Below are positions 1 through 8,311 of a DNA stretch of 14,454 bases, piece by piece (positions within the stretch are counted from its first letter, which is position 1; every line of letters starts with the position of its first letter). The notes under the pieces were generated by a model. It had not been told where the DNA came from and ran no database searches. It saw only the letters and a list, made by a program, of their open reading frames with translations. The stretch is from an uncultured Fibrobacter sp. (GTDB taxonomy: Bacteria > Fibrobacterota > Fibrobacteria > Fibrobacterales > Fibrobacteraceae): positions 1 through 14,454 of the forward strand of contig NZ_CALEFV010000042.1 in assembly GCF_937877005.1 (NCBI RefSeq), in the 5' to 3' direction. The translations under genes were made by a program, and so were the position numbers.

Positions 1-1143
1 GCTGACTTCAATGCCACCAACGGCAAGGGCATCAAGGTCGTGGGCGAACAGGAGGTCGATCTTGATTTTACCGTGCAGGAAAAGGAAGCGGGAACCGGTC
101 AGTTCAGCTTGGGTGTTTCGTATAGCGAAAGCGACGGCGTCGTGGGTACGGCAAGCGTTTCTATCCCGAACTGCTGTATGGGTGACGGTCAGGCCGCAAC
201 CTTCAGCGTGGAATATGGTGAAGATAAGAAGAGTGCTTCTATCAGTTTCCAGGAACCCTGGCTGTTGGACAAGCCGATTACGTTGGGTGCAAGCCTGAGC
301 TACTCCTGGTGGAACATGAGCGATTACGGCGATCCGGACATTACCCGTTACGGCGGAAGCGTCTACCTGGGTAAGCGCCTCAAGTGGCCCGATGACTATT
401 TCTATGGCCAGATCGGTTATAGCTGGCTCATGAACAAGCAGGGTCCGAACATCGATGACAGCTATGTCGTCTATACGGGTGTGGAATCCGCCTTGAACTT
501 CCGCCTGTTGCGTGACGATAAGAACCTGCCGCAGTTCCCGACCGACGGTTCCCGCTACGTGCTTGATGTTCAGTGGGCTGATGATGTCCTATTTAGTGAC
601 TTTAGTTTCGTGAAGACGGAACTTACCGTGAAGTGGTGGTTCCCGCTGTTCCGTGACCGCCTGGCTATCGCCTTGACGAACCAGTACGGTGTTATCGTCG
701 GTGACCAGTTGCAGTATCGTACGCTCTATACGATGGGTGGCGTCATGGGTTATGAAGGCATGATGCGTGGTTACAGCTCGGGATCGATCGGTTATCGTCG
801 CTTAGGCCGTAGCTACCAGTACACCGGCGTAGAACTTCAGCTCGGCCTTGTTCCGCAGACCTTCTACCTGTTGCCGTTCTTCTTCGATGCAGGTAACGTG
901 TTCGGAGAACGCTACAATCCGCGTACCAAGGTTCCGACACCCAGTCGCAGTCCGCTTAGCGAATGGGATCCGACGAGCCTCAAGAAGGATATCGGTTTCG
1001 GTTTCCGCGTAATTGTTCCGATGCTTGGTATTATCGGCTTTGACTTTGCCTGGCCTTTGGATGTGGGTGAAACCTATAGTGGCTACCAGCGTACCGAAGT
1101 GGGCGACATGCAGTTCAACTTTGTCATTGGCCAGGGATTCTAA
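1..1143 (+). CDS. bamA: BamA outer-membrane assembly protein, C-terminal part (5' truncated)
   Basis: The reading frame is open from base 1 to the TAA at 1141-1143, so this is the last 380 residues of a longer protein whose start lies outside the window. BamA is the central Omp85-family barrel that inserts beta-barrel proteins into the outer membrane. Visible family marks are the POTRA-to-barrel junction (VDLDFTVQEKEAGTGQFSLG), the following loop NCCMGDGQ that corresponds to the usual NFLGxGQ, and the MRGY motif (bases about 760-771) matching the conserved L/M-RGY of barrel strand 6 loop. Many aromatic-rich alternating strands follow, and the C-terminus is GQGF, ending in the Phe typical of outer-membrane barrels. 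The POTRA domains are mostly missing because of the window edge. skp follows after 9 bases, a classic bamA-skp arrangement. Two adjacent cysteines in the early barrel are unusual. A TamA or other Omp85 protein is possible but less likely given skp next door. Confidence 0.93.
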   Translation, partial: ADFNATNGKGIKVVGEQEVDLDFTVQEKEAGTGQFSLGVSYSESDGVVGTASVSIPNCCMGDGQAATFSVEYGEDKKSASISFQEPWLLDKPITLGASLSYSWWNMSDYGDPDITRYGGSVYLGKRLKWPDDYFYGQIGYSWLMNKQGPNIDDSYVVYTGVESALNFRLLRDDKNLPQFPTDGSRYVLDVQWADDVLFSDFSFVKTELTVKWWFPLFRDRLAIALTNQYGVIVGDQLQYRTLYTMGGVMGYEGMMRGYSSGSIGYRRLGRSYQYTGVELQLGLVPQTFYLLPFFFDAGNVFGERYNPRTKVPTPSRSPLSEWDPTSLKKDIGFGFRVIVPMLGIIGFDFAWPLDVGETYSGYQRTEVGDMQFNFVIGQGF

Positions 1144-1152
1144 GGAGGCTCT

Positions 1153-1668
1153 ATGCTTAAACGTCTGCTGATGGTTCTGCTCCTCGCTTTTGCGACTGTC
1201 TCGTTTGCCGAAGATGGTCTGCGTATTGCGCATGTAGATTCCAAGCTGATCTTTGACGGCTACAAGGGCACCAAGAAGGCTCAGGAAGAATACGACCGCC
1301 AGGTGGCCAAATGGGAACAGCAGGGCAACCTGTTACAGAAGGAACTTGCAGCCATCAAGGAAAAACTCGACAAGCAGGTGCTTATGCTCAGCGATGAAAA
1401 GAAGCGTGAGCTTGAAGCCGAGTACAACAAGAAGGATTTGGAACTCAAGAGTTTTATCGATCGCGTGTATGGCCGCAAGGGCGAACTGATTTCTGAAAAT
1501 GAAAAGGTCAGTGGCCCGATTATCCAGCTGATTCGCAAGGCGATAAACGAAATTGCCCTCCAGGAAGGCTATGACATGGTGGTGGACCGCGCGACGGGTG
1601 CCGTCGTGTTCTGGAAAAAGGAAAACGACTTGACCCAGAAGGTTCTCGACTACCTGAACAACCGCTAG
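1153..1668 (+). CDS. skp: Skp/OmpH family periplasmic chaperone
   Basis: This 171-residue protein has the length of Skp/OmpH, a trimeric periplasmic holdase that keeps unfolded outer-membrane proteins soluble on the way to BamA. A signal peptide covers about residues 1-19 (basic MLKR, hydrophobic core, predicted cleavage after SFA). The mature start RIAHVDSKLIFDGYKG is the usual OmpH first beta strand. Residues about 38-120 are a charged, heptad-like helical region rich in K, E and Q that would form the tentacles. The end DMVVDRATGAVVFWKK then DLTQKVLDYLN is the typical OmpH closing strand and helix. A strong Shine-Dalgarno AAGGAGG at 1142-1148 overlaps the bamA stop codon, which fixes the ATG and points to one transcript with bamA. 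Confidence 0.92.
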   Translation: MLKRLLMVLLLAFATVSFAEDGLRIAHVDSKLIFDGYKGTKKAQEEYDRQVAKWEQQGNLLQKELAAIKEKLDKQVLMLSDEKKRELEAEYNKKDLELKSFIDRVYGRKGELISENEKVSGPIIQLIRKAINEIALQEGYDMVVDRATGAVVFWKKENDLTQKVLDYLNNR

Positions 1669-1674
1669 TTTGGT

Positions 1675-2943
1675 GTGACGGTATTGATGCAGGAACTCCG
1701 TGTAGAGAAATTAGTGCAGGGGGGCGAAGGAATGGCGCGGCTGTCCGACGGCCGCGTGTGTTTTGTTCAGGGCGGACTGCCGGGTGAACTTTGTCTGGTG
1801 CAGCTGACGCAGGATCGCAAGGACTTTGCACGGGGTCGGGTCGTGAAGGTGCTTGAAAAAAGTGTTGATCGCGTGCAGCCCCAATGTCCCCTTTACGGAA
1901 AGTGCGGAGGGTGCAGCTTGCAGCATCTTGAAGAAAGCCGCGAAGCCTTTTACTTGGAACAGGTGGAGCGCGAAAACTTCAGACGTATCGCGCATGCTGA
2001 ACTTCCCGACGATTTTAGAATCCATAGAGGAAAATCCTGGGGCTATAGGAACCGCGCCCGCGTCCTGGTATGTCGCGACAAGTCGGGAAAAGTGTCTTAT
2101 GGCTTTCGCATGCAGGAAAGCAATCGTGTCGCCTTTATTCAGAACTGTCCGGTGCTCACTCCGGCTTTGAACTCCTTCTTGAAGGAGAACGCCTGCAAAC
2201 TGTTTGAAAAACTGGAACCGAAAGGTGGAAAATACCGTTCGCGACCATTTGAGCTGGACTTGAATGTTTTCGATAACGGCAAGGGGAAAGTAAGCTATTT
2301 CTATCGCGGAATGCCCTCGATGGAATTCGAAAAAAATGCGATGGCCGTCGTTGATATTGCGGGAAAGAAAATCTTTTCCGATGCATCGGTATTCTTCCAG
2401 AGCAACTTGTCGCTATTGCCGGAATTGATTGAGTCGGTGCAGCATGCCGTTGACGAAGGTATTGCAAGTGGCGAGGCGAGTGACGCTTGGCTTATCGATC
2501 TGTTCAGTGGAGTCGGTTTTTTTGCGGCGTTTCTGCGCGAAAAGTTCAAACGGATTACGACAGTGGAACGAGATGAAGGTTGCCTGAAGCATGCCAATCG
2601 GAACTTGTTGCAATTACACGATGCTGGCGAGGCGGAGACGAGTCTTGCACCTCAGATAGAAAACGTGTCATCTCCGGCCGAAGAGTGGCTTTCTAAAAAT
2701 GTGGTTAATGTTCCGGCGACCTTGATTGTAGATCCGCCCCGCACGGGATTGCCTTCATCCGCTTTGGAGGCTATCATAAAGAGCTCCGTGAATAGATTAA
2801 TTTACGTGTCCTGTGATCCGGTGACGCTCGCCCGTGACTATTCGAGGTTCTCGCAGGCGGGTTTTTGTCTGAAAAGAGCGGAAGGCTTTGCCTTTTATCC
2901 GAGAACGCCCCATTTGGAAATGATGTTCGTGCTTTCGCGATAG
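1675..2943 (+). CDS. rlmD: RNA (uracil-5-)-methyltransferase, RlmD/TrmA family, with TRAM domain and Fe-S cysteines
   Basis: This is an SAM-dependent enzyme that makes 5-methyluridine in RNA; the closest named role is U1939 of 23S rRNA (RlmD/RumA). An N-terminal TRAM-like RNA-binding domain spans about residues 5-65. The 4Fe-4S ligands are visible as Cys71, Cys77, Cys80 and Cys158. The SAM-binding motif I is LIDLFSGVGFF (273-283) and the DPPR motif is at 353-356. The catalytic Cys380 lies in YVSCDPVTLARD, and the general base Glu415 in TPHLE. All key residues are present, so it should be active. The GTG at 1675 lies 6 bases after the skp stop; an ATG at 1687 is equally possible and starts exactly at the TRAM domain. 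Neither has a good Shine-Dalgarno. RlmC/RlmCD or TrmA specificity cannot be excluded from sequence alone, so the symbol is tentative. Confidence 0.85.
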   Translation: MTVLMQELRVEKLVQGGEGMARLSDGRVCFVQGGLPGELCLVQLTQDRKDFARGRVVKVLEKSVDRVQPQCPLYGKCGGCSLQHLEESREAFYLEQVERENFRRIAHAELPDDFRIHRGKSWGYRNRARVLVCRDKSGKVSYGFRMQESNRVAFIQNCPVLTPALNSFLKENACKLFEKLEPKGGKYRSRPFELDLNVFDNGKGKVSYFYRGMPSMEFEKNAMAVVDIAGKKIFSDASVFFQSNLSLLPELIESVQHAVDEGIASGEASDAWLIDLFSGVGFFAAFLREKFKRITTVERDEGCLKHANRNLLQLHDAGEAETSLAPQIENVSSPAEEWLSKNVVNVPATLIVDPPRTGLPSSALEAIIKSSVNRLIYVSCDPVTLARDYSRFSQAGFCLKRAEGFAFYPRTPHLEMMFVLSR

Positions 2944-2986
2944 CCGCCCATGAATCATTTTTCTAGTTTATTTACAGAATGTTTAT

Positions 2987-2991
2987 GGAGG
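2987..2991 (+). promoter_or_regulatory. Shine-Dalgarno that decides the start of the first lipoprotein
   Basis: GGAGG lies 5 bases before the ATG at 2997. In-frame ATGs also exist at 2979 and 2985, but this ribosome site and the resulting MKKWLL signal peptide favour the ATG at 2997. Confidence 0.7.
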
Positions 2992-2996
2992 CTTGC

Positions 2997-3425
2997 ATGA
3001 AAAAGTGGTTGTTGGTTTTGGTTCTCTATCTGCTTGCGGGATGCTCGGTAGAAGAGATGGCTATCGTTTGCGGTCGAGAATGGAATCCGGCTTCGGAAGT
3101 GGTGGCCGATACGACCAACGAGTTCGAAATGAAGGACCCGATGATAGTCCAGTTCCGTTATGGAAAGAATTTTGATTTTTCAAAATTGAGAATCGCCTTC
3201 TATGAAGGAACTAAAGCGCAGAAGGGACCGGAAATTTGGAACCATGAAGTAGCGGTGAGCGATAAAATGGGTGTCTATACGCTGCAGGGAAAGTCTCGCC
3301 GCGGAGGGCTCATGACCGCTCGCGAACTTAGCCGTCATAAGGAACCCGGACCCATTGTGATTGAAATTCGCGGTGATGGCCGTATCCTCGCTACTAAAGA
3401 AATTACGCTCATCAAAAATCGGTAA
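2997..3425 (+). CDS. Small predicted lipoprotein of unknown function
   Basis: I do not recognise a family. The 142-residue product begins MKKWLLVLVLYLLAGC, a clear lipoprotein signal with the lipobox LAGC and the acylated cysteine at residue 16. The residues after Cys are Ser-Val, so no obvious inner-membrane retention signal is present. The mature part has a second Cys at 25, then a roughly 110-residue segment of alternating hydrophobic and polar residues (MIVQFRYGKNFDFSKLRIAFYEG, and near the end IVIEIRGDGRILATKEITLI) suggesting a small beta-sandwich. The longer version starting at 2979 would put six residues before the signal and is less likely. A 53-base gap separates it from the methyltransferase, and the next lipoprotein starts 3 bases after its stop, so the three lipoproteins probably form one unit. 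Confidence 0.75.
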   Translation: MKKWLLVLVLYLLAGCSVEEMAIVCGREWNPASEVVADTTNEFEMKDPMIVQFRYGKNFDFSKLRIAFYEGTKAQKGPEIWNHEVAVSDKMGVYTLQGKSRRGGLMTARELSRHKEPGPIVIEIRGDGRILATKEITLIKNR

Positions 3426-3428
3426 TTC

Positions 3429-4352
3429 ATGAATCGTATCTGTCTTCTGGGACTGTCCCTCGCTATAGTCTTTTCTGCCTGCGGTGAATCCAAGGTAAAT
3501 GTCAGTTATAAAAATGCGGCTCCCGTAAAGGTGGAACTTTACGAGGAAGGCTATTTTTCGACAATTGACTTGAAGGGTGAAGAAAAGATGGGGACGGTGA
3601 CGGCTGCGTATGTGAACCTTGAGTATTCTTCGGTTGGCGATACCCTGAAACTTCATCGCGATTACGTGATGGACAAGTCTCGCGGCTACCTCAAGAACTA
3701 CATGCCGTCCGAATTGGCCTGGCGCGCCAAGTCCGTGGATCTCGTTGCGCTTGATCGCAATGTACTCTCGATCGAGGGACTTTCGGAAGGTTACGATTCG
3801 CTTCTAGCGCATCTCCCGATGCCGGAAGTTTGGCGTAAGCAGTTGCTGAATCCCGATTACAAACCGCATTTGAAGCGACTTGAGAAACACCGCTGGGAAA
3901 TGGACCACCTGCTGCTCGGCGAGGTGCCGACCAAGGGCAACATTACCCAGATGCTCAGGGACCAGGGACGCTTGAACTTTGCCTTGATCCGAGTGGATTC
4001 CGTTGTCGTAAAGGGCTTTGAACACCGCGATCATCGCCGTTGCCTAGATTATGTCGTGTACCTGCAGGAAACGGAAAGCTTCCCGTACTACATCTGGGAG
4101 CAACATGTGAATAGTAACATTGTCCCTGAAAAGTTCAAGAAGTATAACAAGGGCTTGAAGGCGGAGTATGCGACCCAGTTTGAGGTGATGATCGATCCTG
4201 AAACAGGTGTACCTTGCCAGGAACGCGAAGTCAAGGTCGGTACGCACACGATGGTGAATCCTGAAACGAAGGATACGACTACTTTCAAGAGCCAGGTTAC
4301 GCTGGAACGCCTGTTTACGGTTAAGAAGCCGGGCGAGGAGACTGCTGAATAA
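3429..4352 (+). CDS. Predicted lipoprotein of unknown function (307 aa)
   Basis: I do not recognise a family. The N-terminus MNRICLLGLSLAIVFSAC is a lipoprotein signal with the lipidated cysteine at residue 18. The mature protein is soluble-looking, with no further membrane segment. It has mixed alpha/beta character, a charged central part (residues about 130-170, KPHLKRLEKHRWEMDHLLLG) and a beta-rich C-terminal half containing DYVVYLQETESFPYYIWEQ and FEVMIDPETGVPCQEREVKV. The tail is acidic (PGEETAE). It starts 3 bases after the previous stop without a clear Shine-Dalgarno, so translational coupling is likely. Its TAA overlaps the next ATG (TAATG at 4350-4354). It was probably made with its two lipoprotein neighbours for an envelope task, but no specific job can be read from the sequence. 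Confidence 0.75.
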   Translation: MNRICLLGLSLAIVFSACGESKVNVSYKNAAPVKVELYEEGYFSTIDLKGEEKMGTVTAAYVNLEYSSVGDTLKLHRDYVMDKSRGYLKNYMPSELAWRAKSVDLVALDRNVLSIEGLSEGYDSLLAHLPMPEVWRKQLLNPDYKPHLKRLEKHRWEMDHLLLGEVPTKGNITQMLRDQGRLNFALIRVDSVVVKGFEHRDHRRCLDYVVYLQETESFPYYIWEQHVNSNIVPEKFKKYNKGLKAEYATQFEVMIDPETGVPCQEREVKVGTHTMVNPETKDTTTFKSQVTLERLFTVKKPGEETAE

Positions 4353-4816
4353 TGGGCTGCTGGTCCCCTAAGAAAGGATGGATCCTTTTGGCTGTTGCGC
4401 TTTCGGCTTTGGCCGGCTGTGCCACGCATCCTTCTCCACAGCAGACCATGGTCGATGACCGTTACATGGTTTACAAGGAAATGGAAAAGGCCTATCGCGA
4501 CGCAGAAAAGGACTACATGAACCTGCTCTTCAATATCGAGCGCATGCCCGAAGAGGAAGAACTTTGGATCATGAAGCGCGACAAGATGCTGGAGCTGATG
4601 CAGTTGAAGGAATTGATGCTCAATGCCCGCGCGGAACTGGACCAGGCCATGCAGGAGTGGGAACGCCACATGATGGATCTGCAGGCGGAACAGAAACAGG
4701 CCCAGGTTAAAAAGTACAATCCGAATTTCACCGGAAGAGATGGCCAGCGTACAAGTCCAGGCCAGCTTTTGCCTGGCGAAGCGAATAAACCCAAGAAAAA
4801 GTACGGCGAACTTTAG
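4352..4816 (+). CDS. Predicted coiled-coil lipoprotein of unknown function (154 aa)
   Basis: The first residues MGCWSPKKGW are followed by a hydrophobic stretch and the lipobox ALAGC, giving a lipidated Cys at residue 23. The Cys at residue 3 is not in a lipobox. Most of the mature protein (residues about 33-125) is a long, highly charged helix rich in Glu, Lys, Met and Leu with heptad-like spacing, so a coiled coil or helical hairpin anchored to the membrane is likely. The last 30 residues are Gly, Pro, Lys and Asn-rich and probably disordered. The ATG overlaps the previous stop as TAATG, a strong sign of coupling. The TAG ends at 4816, directly against the stop codon of the convergent gene. 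Family unknown. Confidence 0.72.
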   Translation: MGCWSPKKGWILLAVALSALAGCATHPSPQQTMVDDRYMVYKEMEKAYRDAEKDYMNLLFNIERMPEEEELWIMKRDKMLELMQLKELMLNARAELDQAMQEWERHMMDLQAEQKQAQVKKYNPNFTGRDGQRTSPGQLLPGEANKPKKKYGEL

Positions 4817-7800
4817 TTACTGCCAGGAATTCACAAAACCCATTCCAATGGCAAACTTGATTCGTGTCGGGGCGATAGCCTCGGGGACGAGCGGCAAGTC
4901 AATGGGATTCAGCTTGCGTCCTCCATGCAGGCTTTCGTCTTCGCCAATGCGGTTTAGACCGCGAGCCAGCGTGAACGAGATGTCAAAGGGAACGCTGTAG
5001 AATATTCTGTTGCTCATGCGCAGACTGATGCCGACGGAACGGTCCCAGAAACGATGATCGGTAAACTTGTCCGTATCGATCCACTTGGTGTTCCAGGCGC
5101 TTCCCATCTGTGCAAAACCGTCAATGTAGAAGCTGCGTGTCTCAAAAATCCACGCGCTCTTGCGCCAGTCGTCATAGATGGGGTAGAGGTAGTGGAGTTC
5201 CGCTATGGCGGTTTTGGTTCCGGCAAGCGTATAGCTTTCGGAACTGCGCAGATACGGGTAGCCTTCCAGGAATACGGGACTATAGTAGTAGGAGTCCAGC
5301 GTGTCTTCCTTGGCATCGGTATTCCAGTTGAAGATTCCCGCGACCTTTCCGCCTGCCGCTAGGCGTGCGCCGGTAAGCGGGCTCTGGATGCTTCCGTAAA
5401 GATTGATGCCGAACTCGTGAATGTTGAAGTTCCTGTATTTCGGCTTGATAGATCCGCTTGAGGTGACCGTAAAGCTTTCGGCGAAGGTCCCTGGACGGTA
5501 CAGGTCGGAATTTGAATACTGATAATGGAGAACAAGTCCGTTGCCCTGACCGCTGATTTCTGAACCTTCGGCATGATCTCCGTATAGTCCGAGCAAGGCG
5601 AGCGCCGTCACGCGTTTATGGTAGGTCCATTCAAAATTGTCTTCGTAAAGGTTGAAGTTTGCCCAGTCGTAGCCGAGGGCCACCTGCACGGTGTCGATGG
5701 ATTTAAAGATGCTGTAGCCGGCTGCACCGACAATGGATTGCATGGGAATGGCATAGTGGCTGATACCGAGGCTGTCTCCGTTGTGGGCGCGGACATCTTC
5801 GTAGCGAACCGTATCCTTGCTAGTGTAGTTTGCGTAGGTGTAGCTGAGCGAAAGATCGATGGGCGTGCTCTTGTTTTCCCAGGAGACGAAGAATTCCTTT
5901 TCCTGTTCCGGGTTTAGACCGTCGCTGTTGATGTAATCGAGGCCCTTGCCGAGTTCTAGCAAAAGTCCCATCTGAATGGTGTTTTTCTTGAGCGGATCGC
6001 TTACGATTGCGGCAAGGCCCGCCTTTGTCTTGAGTTGTCCATTTCCGAAAACAGTGAGATCCGGTGCGTTTTCCGTAAAGACGAGCATCGGGACGAACAG
6101 GGGTGTTGTCGGAAGTGGCTTGTAGTCTCGCTCGATGCCTGCGAATTCGATGTCGCGGAATTCAACTGGCTTCTGGATTTTTTCGATGGGTTTTCCGTGT
6201 AGGACGATGGCGCTTGCGGCAGGCTTCTGGGTCACGGTGCGTGTTGTATCCGCAATCTTGAAAACCGAATCCCGGACGGTAACTGTCGGAGTGCAGGACT
6301 CTGCTGGTTCGTTCACCTTGCTGGAGTCGGTTGATGTTACGATGCTGGAATCTGCCGCTTCGGGACAATTCGTCACGGTGTCCGATACCTGCACGGTGCT
6401 GTCGCGCAAGGTCACGCTAATCAAGGTGTCGTTGACCATCGGCGCTGTACTGTAGGGAATCTTGTATAGCGAAAACCCGTCCTTGTCGTACTGGGTGAAA
6501 TAGACGGTGTCACCTGCGAGTACCGGGGTAAAGGCCCCGCCTACGACATTGGTCAGCGGATGTTCGGCTCCTGTCGAGAGGCTCTTTTCGAATAGGTTGA
6601 AAATGCCGTTGCGGTTACTTGCGAAAATAATCTTGTCGTTGTCGATCCAGTTGACATCACGTTCATCGAAACCCTCGGTGCTTACGACTTTAAAGTTCTT
6701 GCCGTCTGCATCGACGACGGCGATGCCGCGGTTGACATCGTCAAAGAAACCGAAGGCGATCCGCTTTCCGTCGGGGCTGAATTTCGGGCTATAGATGTTG
6801 TAATAGTTGTATTTGGCATCGGGAACGAAAATATCGACGGGATCTTCGGCGACGTATTCGCTGAAGTCCTTGGGAAAAGGGACCTTGCTTAAGCGGAAAC
6901 GGGTACTGAACGGTTCTCGCATGGCGAAGGCGACGGTAGTTCCCTGGGCGTCAATGGCGGGGTATACTGCGTCGACCAGGTAGGTTAGCGTCAGTTCGTT
7001 ACTGTTGGTGTCGCTTACCGCGATATCAAAATGGGAATGACCGTTTTTGTCCTTGTGCTGGTAGGTTACATAGGCGAGTACTGGCCCCTGAACGCTGTCT
7101 TCGTGGACGTCGATACCCTTGTCGAACCAGGCTTTCTTTGCCTTGAAACCGTGCTTGGCGTACTCTGTGATGTTGATTGTTTCGGTTTCGTTCTCGATCG
7201 TGATGTCGCCGATTTCAACGCCATCGATGGTGTTGGAACTGTCTTCGGTTGCAGCCTTGTTTTCGTCTTTCGCATTTTCGAGGGGAAATTTGAATAGGCC
7301 TCCGTCAAACCAGGGACCACCGAAATTCGATACGCCGTACAGGTTCTTTCCTGCGACGACAGGAAAGTCCTGCCAGAAGGCTTCTTCGGTAAGCTTAGTT
7401 CCCTCGACGAGTGTGCCAAGGGAGTCGCGCTGCGCCTTGTATAGGGATGTGATTTCGTCTTTCCAGTTGTCGTAGAGTTGCTGCTCGCTGATTCCCAGGA
7501 CATTTTCGATGGCTGCGTCGAGCGTGACTCGGTGGAACCTGGAAAGCTCGGACCATATTTTAGGAACGGCATCCTCTCCATAGGTCTTGCTGATGTAGCG
7601 GACGAGCGAGAATCCCTGTGTGTAGGGACCAAGTTCTGCAAGGAGCGAATTGTCCGAGAAGTCGTGCATGAACGGAAGCGAAAGCAGGGAGTCGTTCAAG
7701 GCGGCAACGCGTAGCAACATGTCGCGGTGGGTGTCCCAGGAGTCGAATCCCATGCGGCTGGATTCGTATTGGGCGGTTCCTTCCGCAAACCAGAGTGGCT

Positions 7801-8311
7801 GCAGGGTGAAGGGAACCATGGTCGCGAAGTCCTGCGTGGTCCGTTCGTTGTAGTAGTCGGTATAGCTTATCTGGAGCCCGTACAGCCCGGGCGTGAACTT
7901 GCTTGCGTTCTCGATACTGACTAGGTGGCTGAATTCGTGGGTCACCACGTCGGTTAGCCATCCGTGGCTGCTGCGGACTTTGAAGTCCCAGTTGGTAAGC
8001 CATAGGTTGATGCTGTTTTCACTCGGGATGGCGTTGCCGTTACTATAAAGGGCATTGTTGAGAGTCGCGTTGACGCGGCTAGGAAGATCGATACGGTAGC
8101 GGCTCACGACGGAGTCGTAGACGGCTTCGGCGTAGGCGGAAACCTTGGCGGCGTGGTTCGTGTATTCGGCAGGATAAATAAACTGAAAATGATCGGTACC
8201 CGCCGTTTTCCAGCGGATATCGCTATTGTTGCCATAGAAGCCGGTCGCACCAGCGCATATCGCGGATGTCAGAACCAGGGCCGGAAGGGTCACACGCAAA
8301 TAGTACTTCAC
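4817..8311 (-). CDS. Large exported zinc-peptidase (MA-like) / beta-propeller / outer-membrane barrel protein
   Basis: The 1164-residue protein starts with a GTG at 8311 and a signal peptide (residues about 1-22, cleavage near CAGA or GATG). Residues about 30-300 are a gluzincin-type peptidase domain: HEFSH at 125-129 gives two zinc-binding His and the catalytic Glu126. WFAEGTAQY (174-182) supplies the third zinc ligand, Glu177, as in peptidase MA-like proteins. Residues about 320-620 read as TolB/WD40-like propeller blades, for example FSPDGKRIAF (511-520) and FASNRNGIFNLFEKS (563-577). An acidic insert lies at 346-382. A Ser/Thr/Asp-rich linker with an imperfect internal repeat covers about 625-700. 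From about 740 to the end, aromatic-rich alternating strands resemble a C-terminal outer-membrane barrel. I infer an outer-membrane protein exposing or holding a protease domain. Substrate unknown. No good Shine-Dalgarno is seen at usual distance from the GTG. Confidence 0.85.
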   Translation of the reverse strand: MKYYLRVTLPALVLTSAICAGATGFYGNNSDIRWKTAGTDHFQFIYPAEYTNHAAKVSAYAEAVYDSVVSRYRIDLPSRVNATLNNALYSNGNAIPSENSINLWLTNWDFKVRSSHGWLTDVVTHEFSHLVSIENASKFTPGLYGLQISYTDYYNERTTQDFATMVPFTLQPLWFAEGTAQYESSRMGFDSWDTHRDMLLRVAALNDSLLSLPFMHDFSDNSLLAELGPYTQGFSLVRYISKTYGEDAVPKIWSELSRFHRVTLDAAIENVLGISEQQLYDNWKDEITSLYKAQRDSLGTLVEGTKLTEEAFWQDFPVVAGKNLYGVSNFGGPWFDGGLFKFPLENAKDENKAATEDSSNTIDGVEIGDITIENETETINITEYAKHGFKAKKAWFDKGIDVHEDSVQGPVLAYVTYQHKDKNGHSHFDIAVSDTNSNELTLTYLVDAVYPAIDAQGTTVAFAMREPFSTRFRLSKVPFPKDFSEYVAEDPVDIFVPDAKYNYYNIYSPKFSPDGKRIAFGFFDDVNRGIAVVDADGKNFKVVSTEGFDERDVNWIDNDKIIFASNRNGIFNLFEKSLSTGAEHPLTNVVGGAFTPVLAGDTVYFTQYDKDGFSLYKIPYSTAPMVNDTLISVTLRDSTVQVSDTVTNCPEAADSSIVTSTDSSKVNEPAESCTPTVTVRDSVFKIADTTRTVTQKPAASAIVLHGKPIEKIQKPVEFRDIEFAGIERDYKPLPTTPLFVPMLVFTENAPDLTVFGNGQLKTKAGLAAIVSDPLKKNTIQMGLLLELGKGLDYINSDGLNPEQEKEFFVSWENKSTPIDLSLSYTYANYTSKDTVRYEDVRAHNGDSLGISHYAIPMQSIVGAAGYSIFKSIDTVQVALGYDWANFNLYEDNFEWTYHKRVTALALLGLYGDHAEGSEISGQGNGLVLHYQYSNSDLYRPGTFAESFTVTSSGSIKPKYRNFNIHEFGINLYGSIQSPLTGARLAAGGKVAGIFNWNTDAKEDTLDSYYYSPVFLEGYPYLRSSESYTLAGTKTAIAELHYLYPIYDDWRKSAWIFETRSFYIDGFAQMGSAWNTKWIDTDKFTDHRFWDRSVGISLRMSNRIFYSVPFDISFTLARGLNRIGEDESLHGGRKLNPIDLPLVPEAIAPTRIKFAIGMGFVNSWQ
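6230..6418 (-). repeat. Imperfect protein-level repeat in the linker of the large protease-propeller protein
   Basis: Residues about 632-647 (SVTLRDSTVQVSDTVT) and 676-694 (TVTVRDSVFKIADTTRTVT) share the pattern V-T-x-R-D-S, about five residues, D-T and then T-V-T. Between them is a Ser/Thr/Asp/Glu-rich spacer with a Cys at each end (649 and 673). It looks like a flexible linker between the propeller and the barrel. Confidence 0.5.

Noticed and set aside
4757..4776. CCAGGC...GCCTGG hairpin near the end of the coiled-coil lipoprotein gene, possible terminator
   Set aside because: It lies inside the coding frame and no T-run follows on either strand, so an intrinsic terminator is not supported.
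7066..7641. 191-codon minus-strand frame in another phase inside the large protease-propeller gene
   Set aside because: Ser/Thr/Arg/Lys-rich out-of-frame shadow of the 1164-residue gene.
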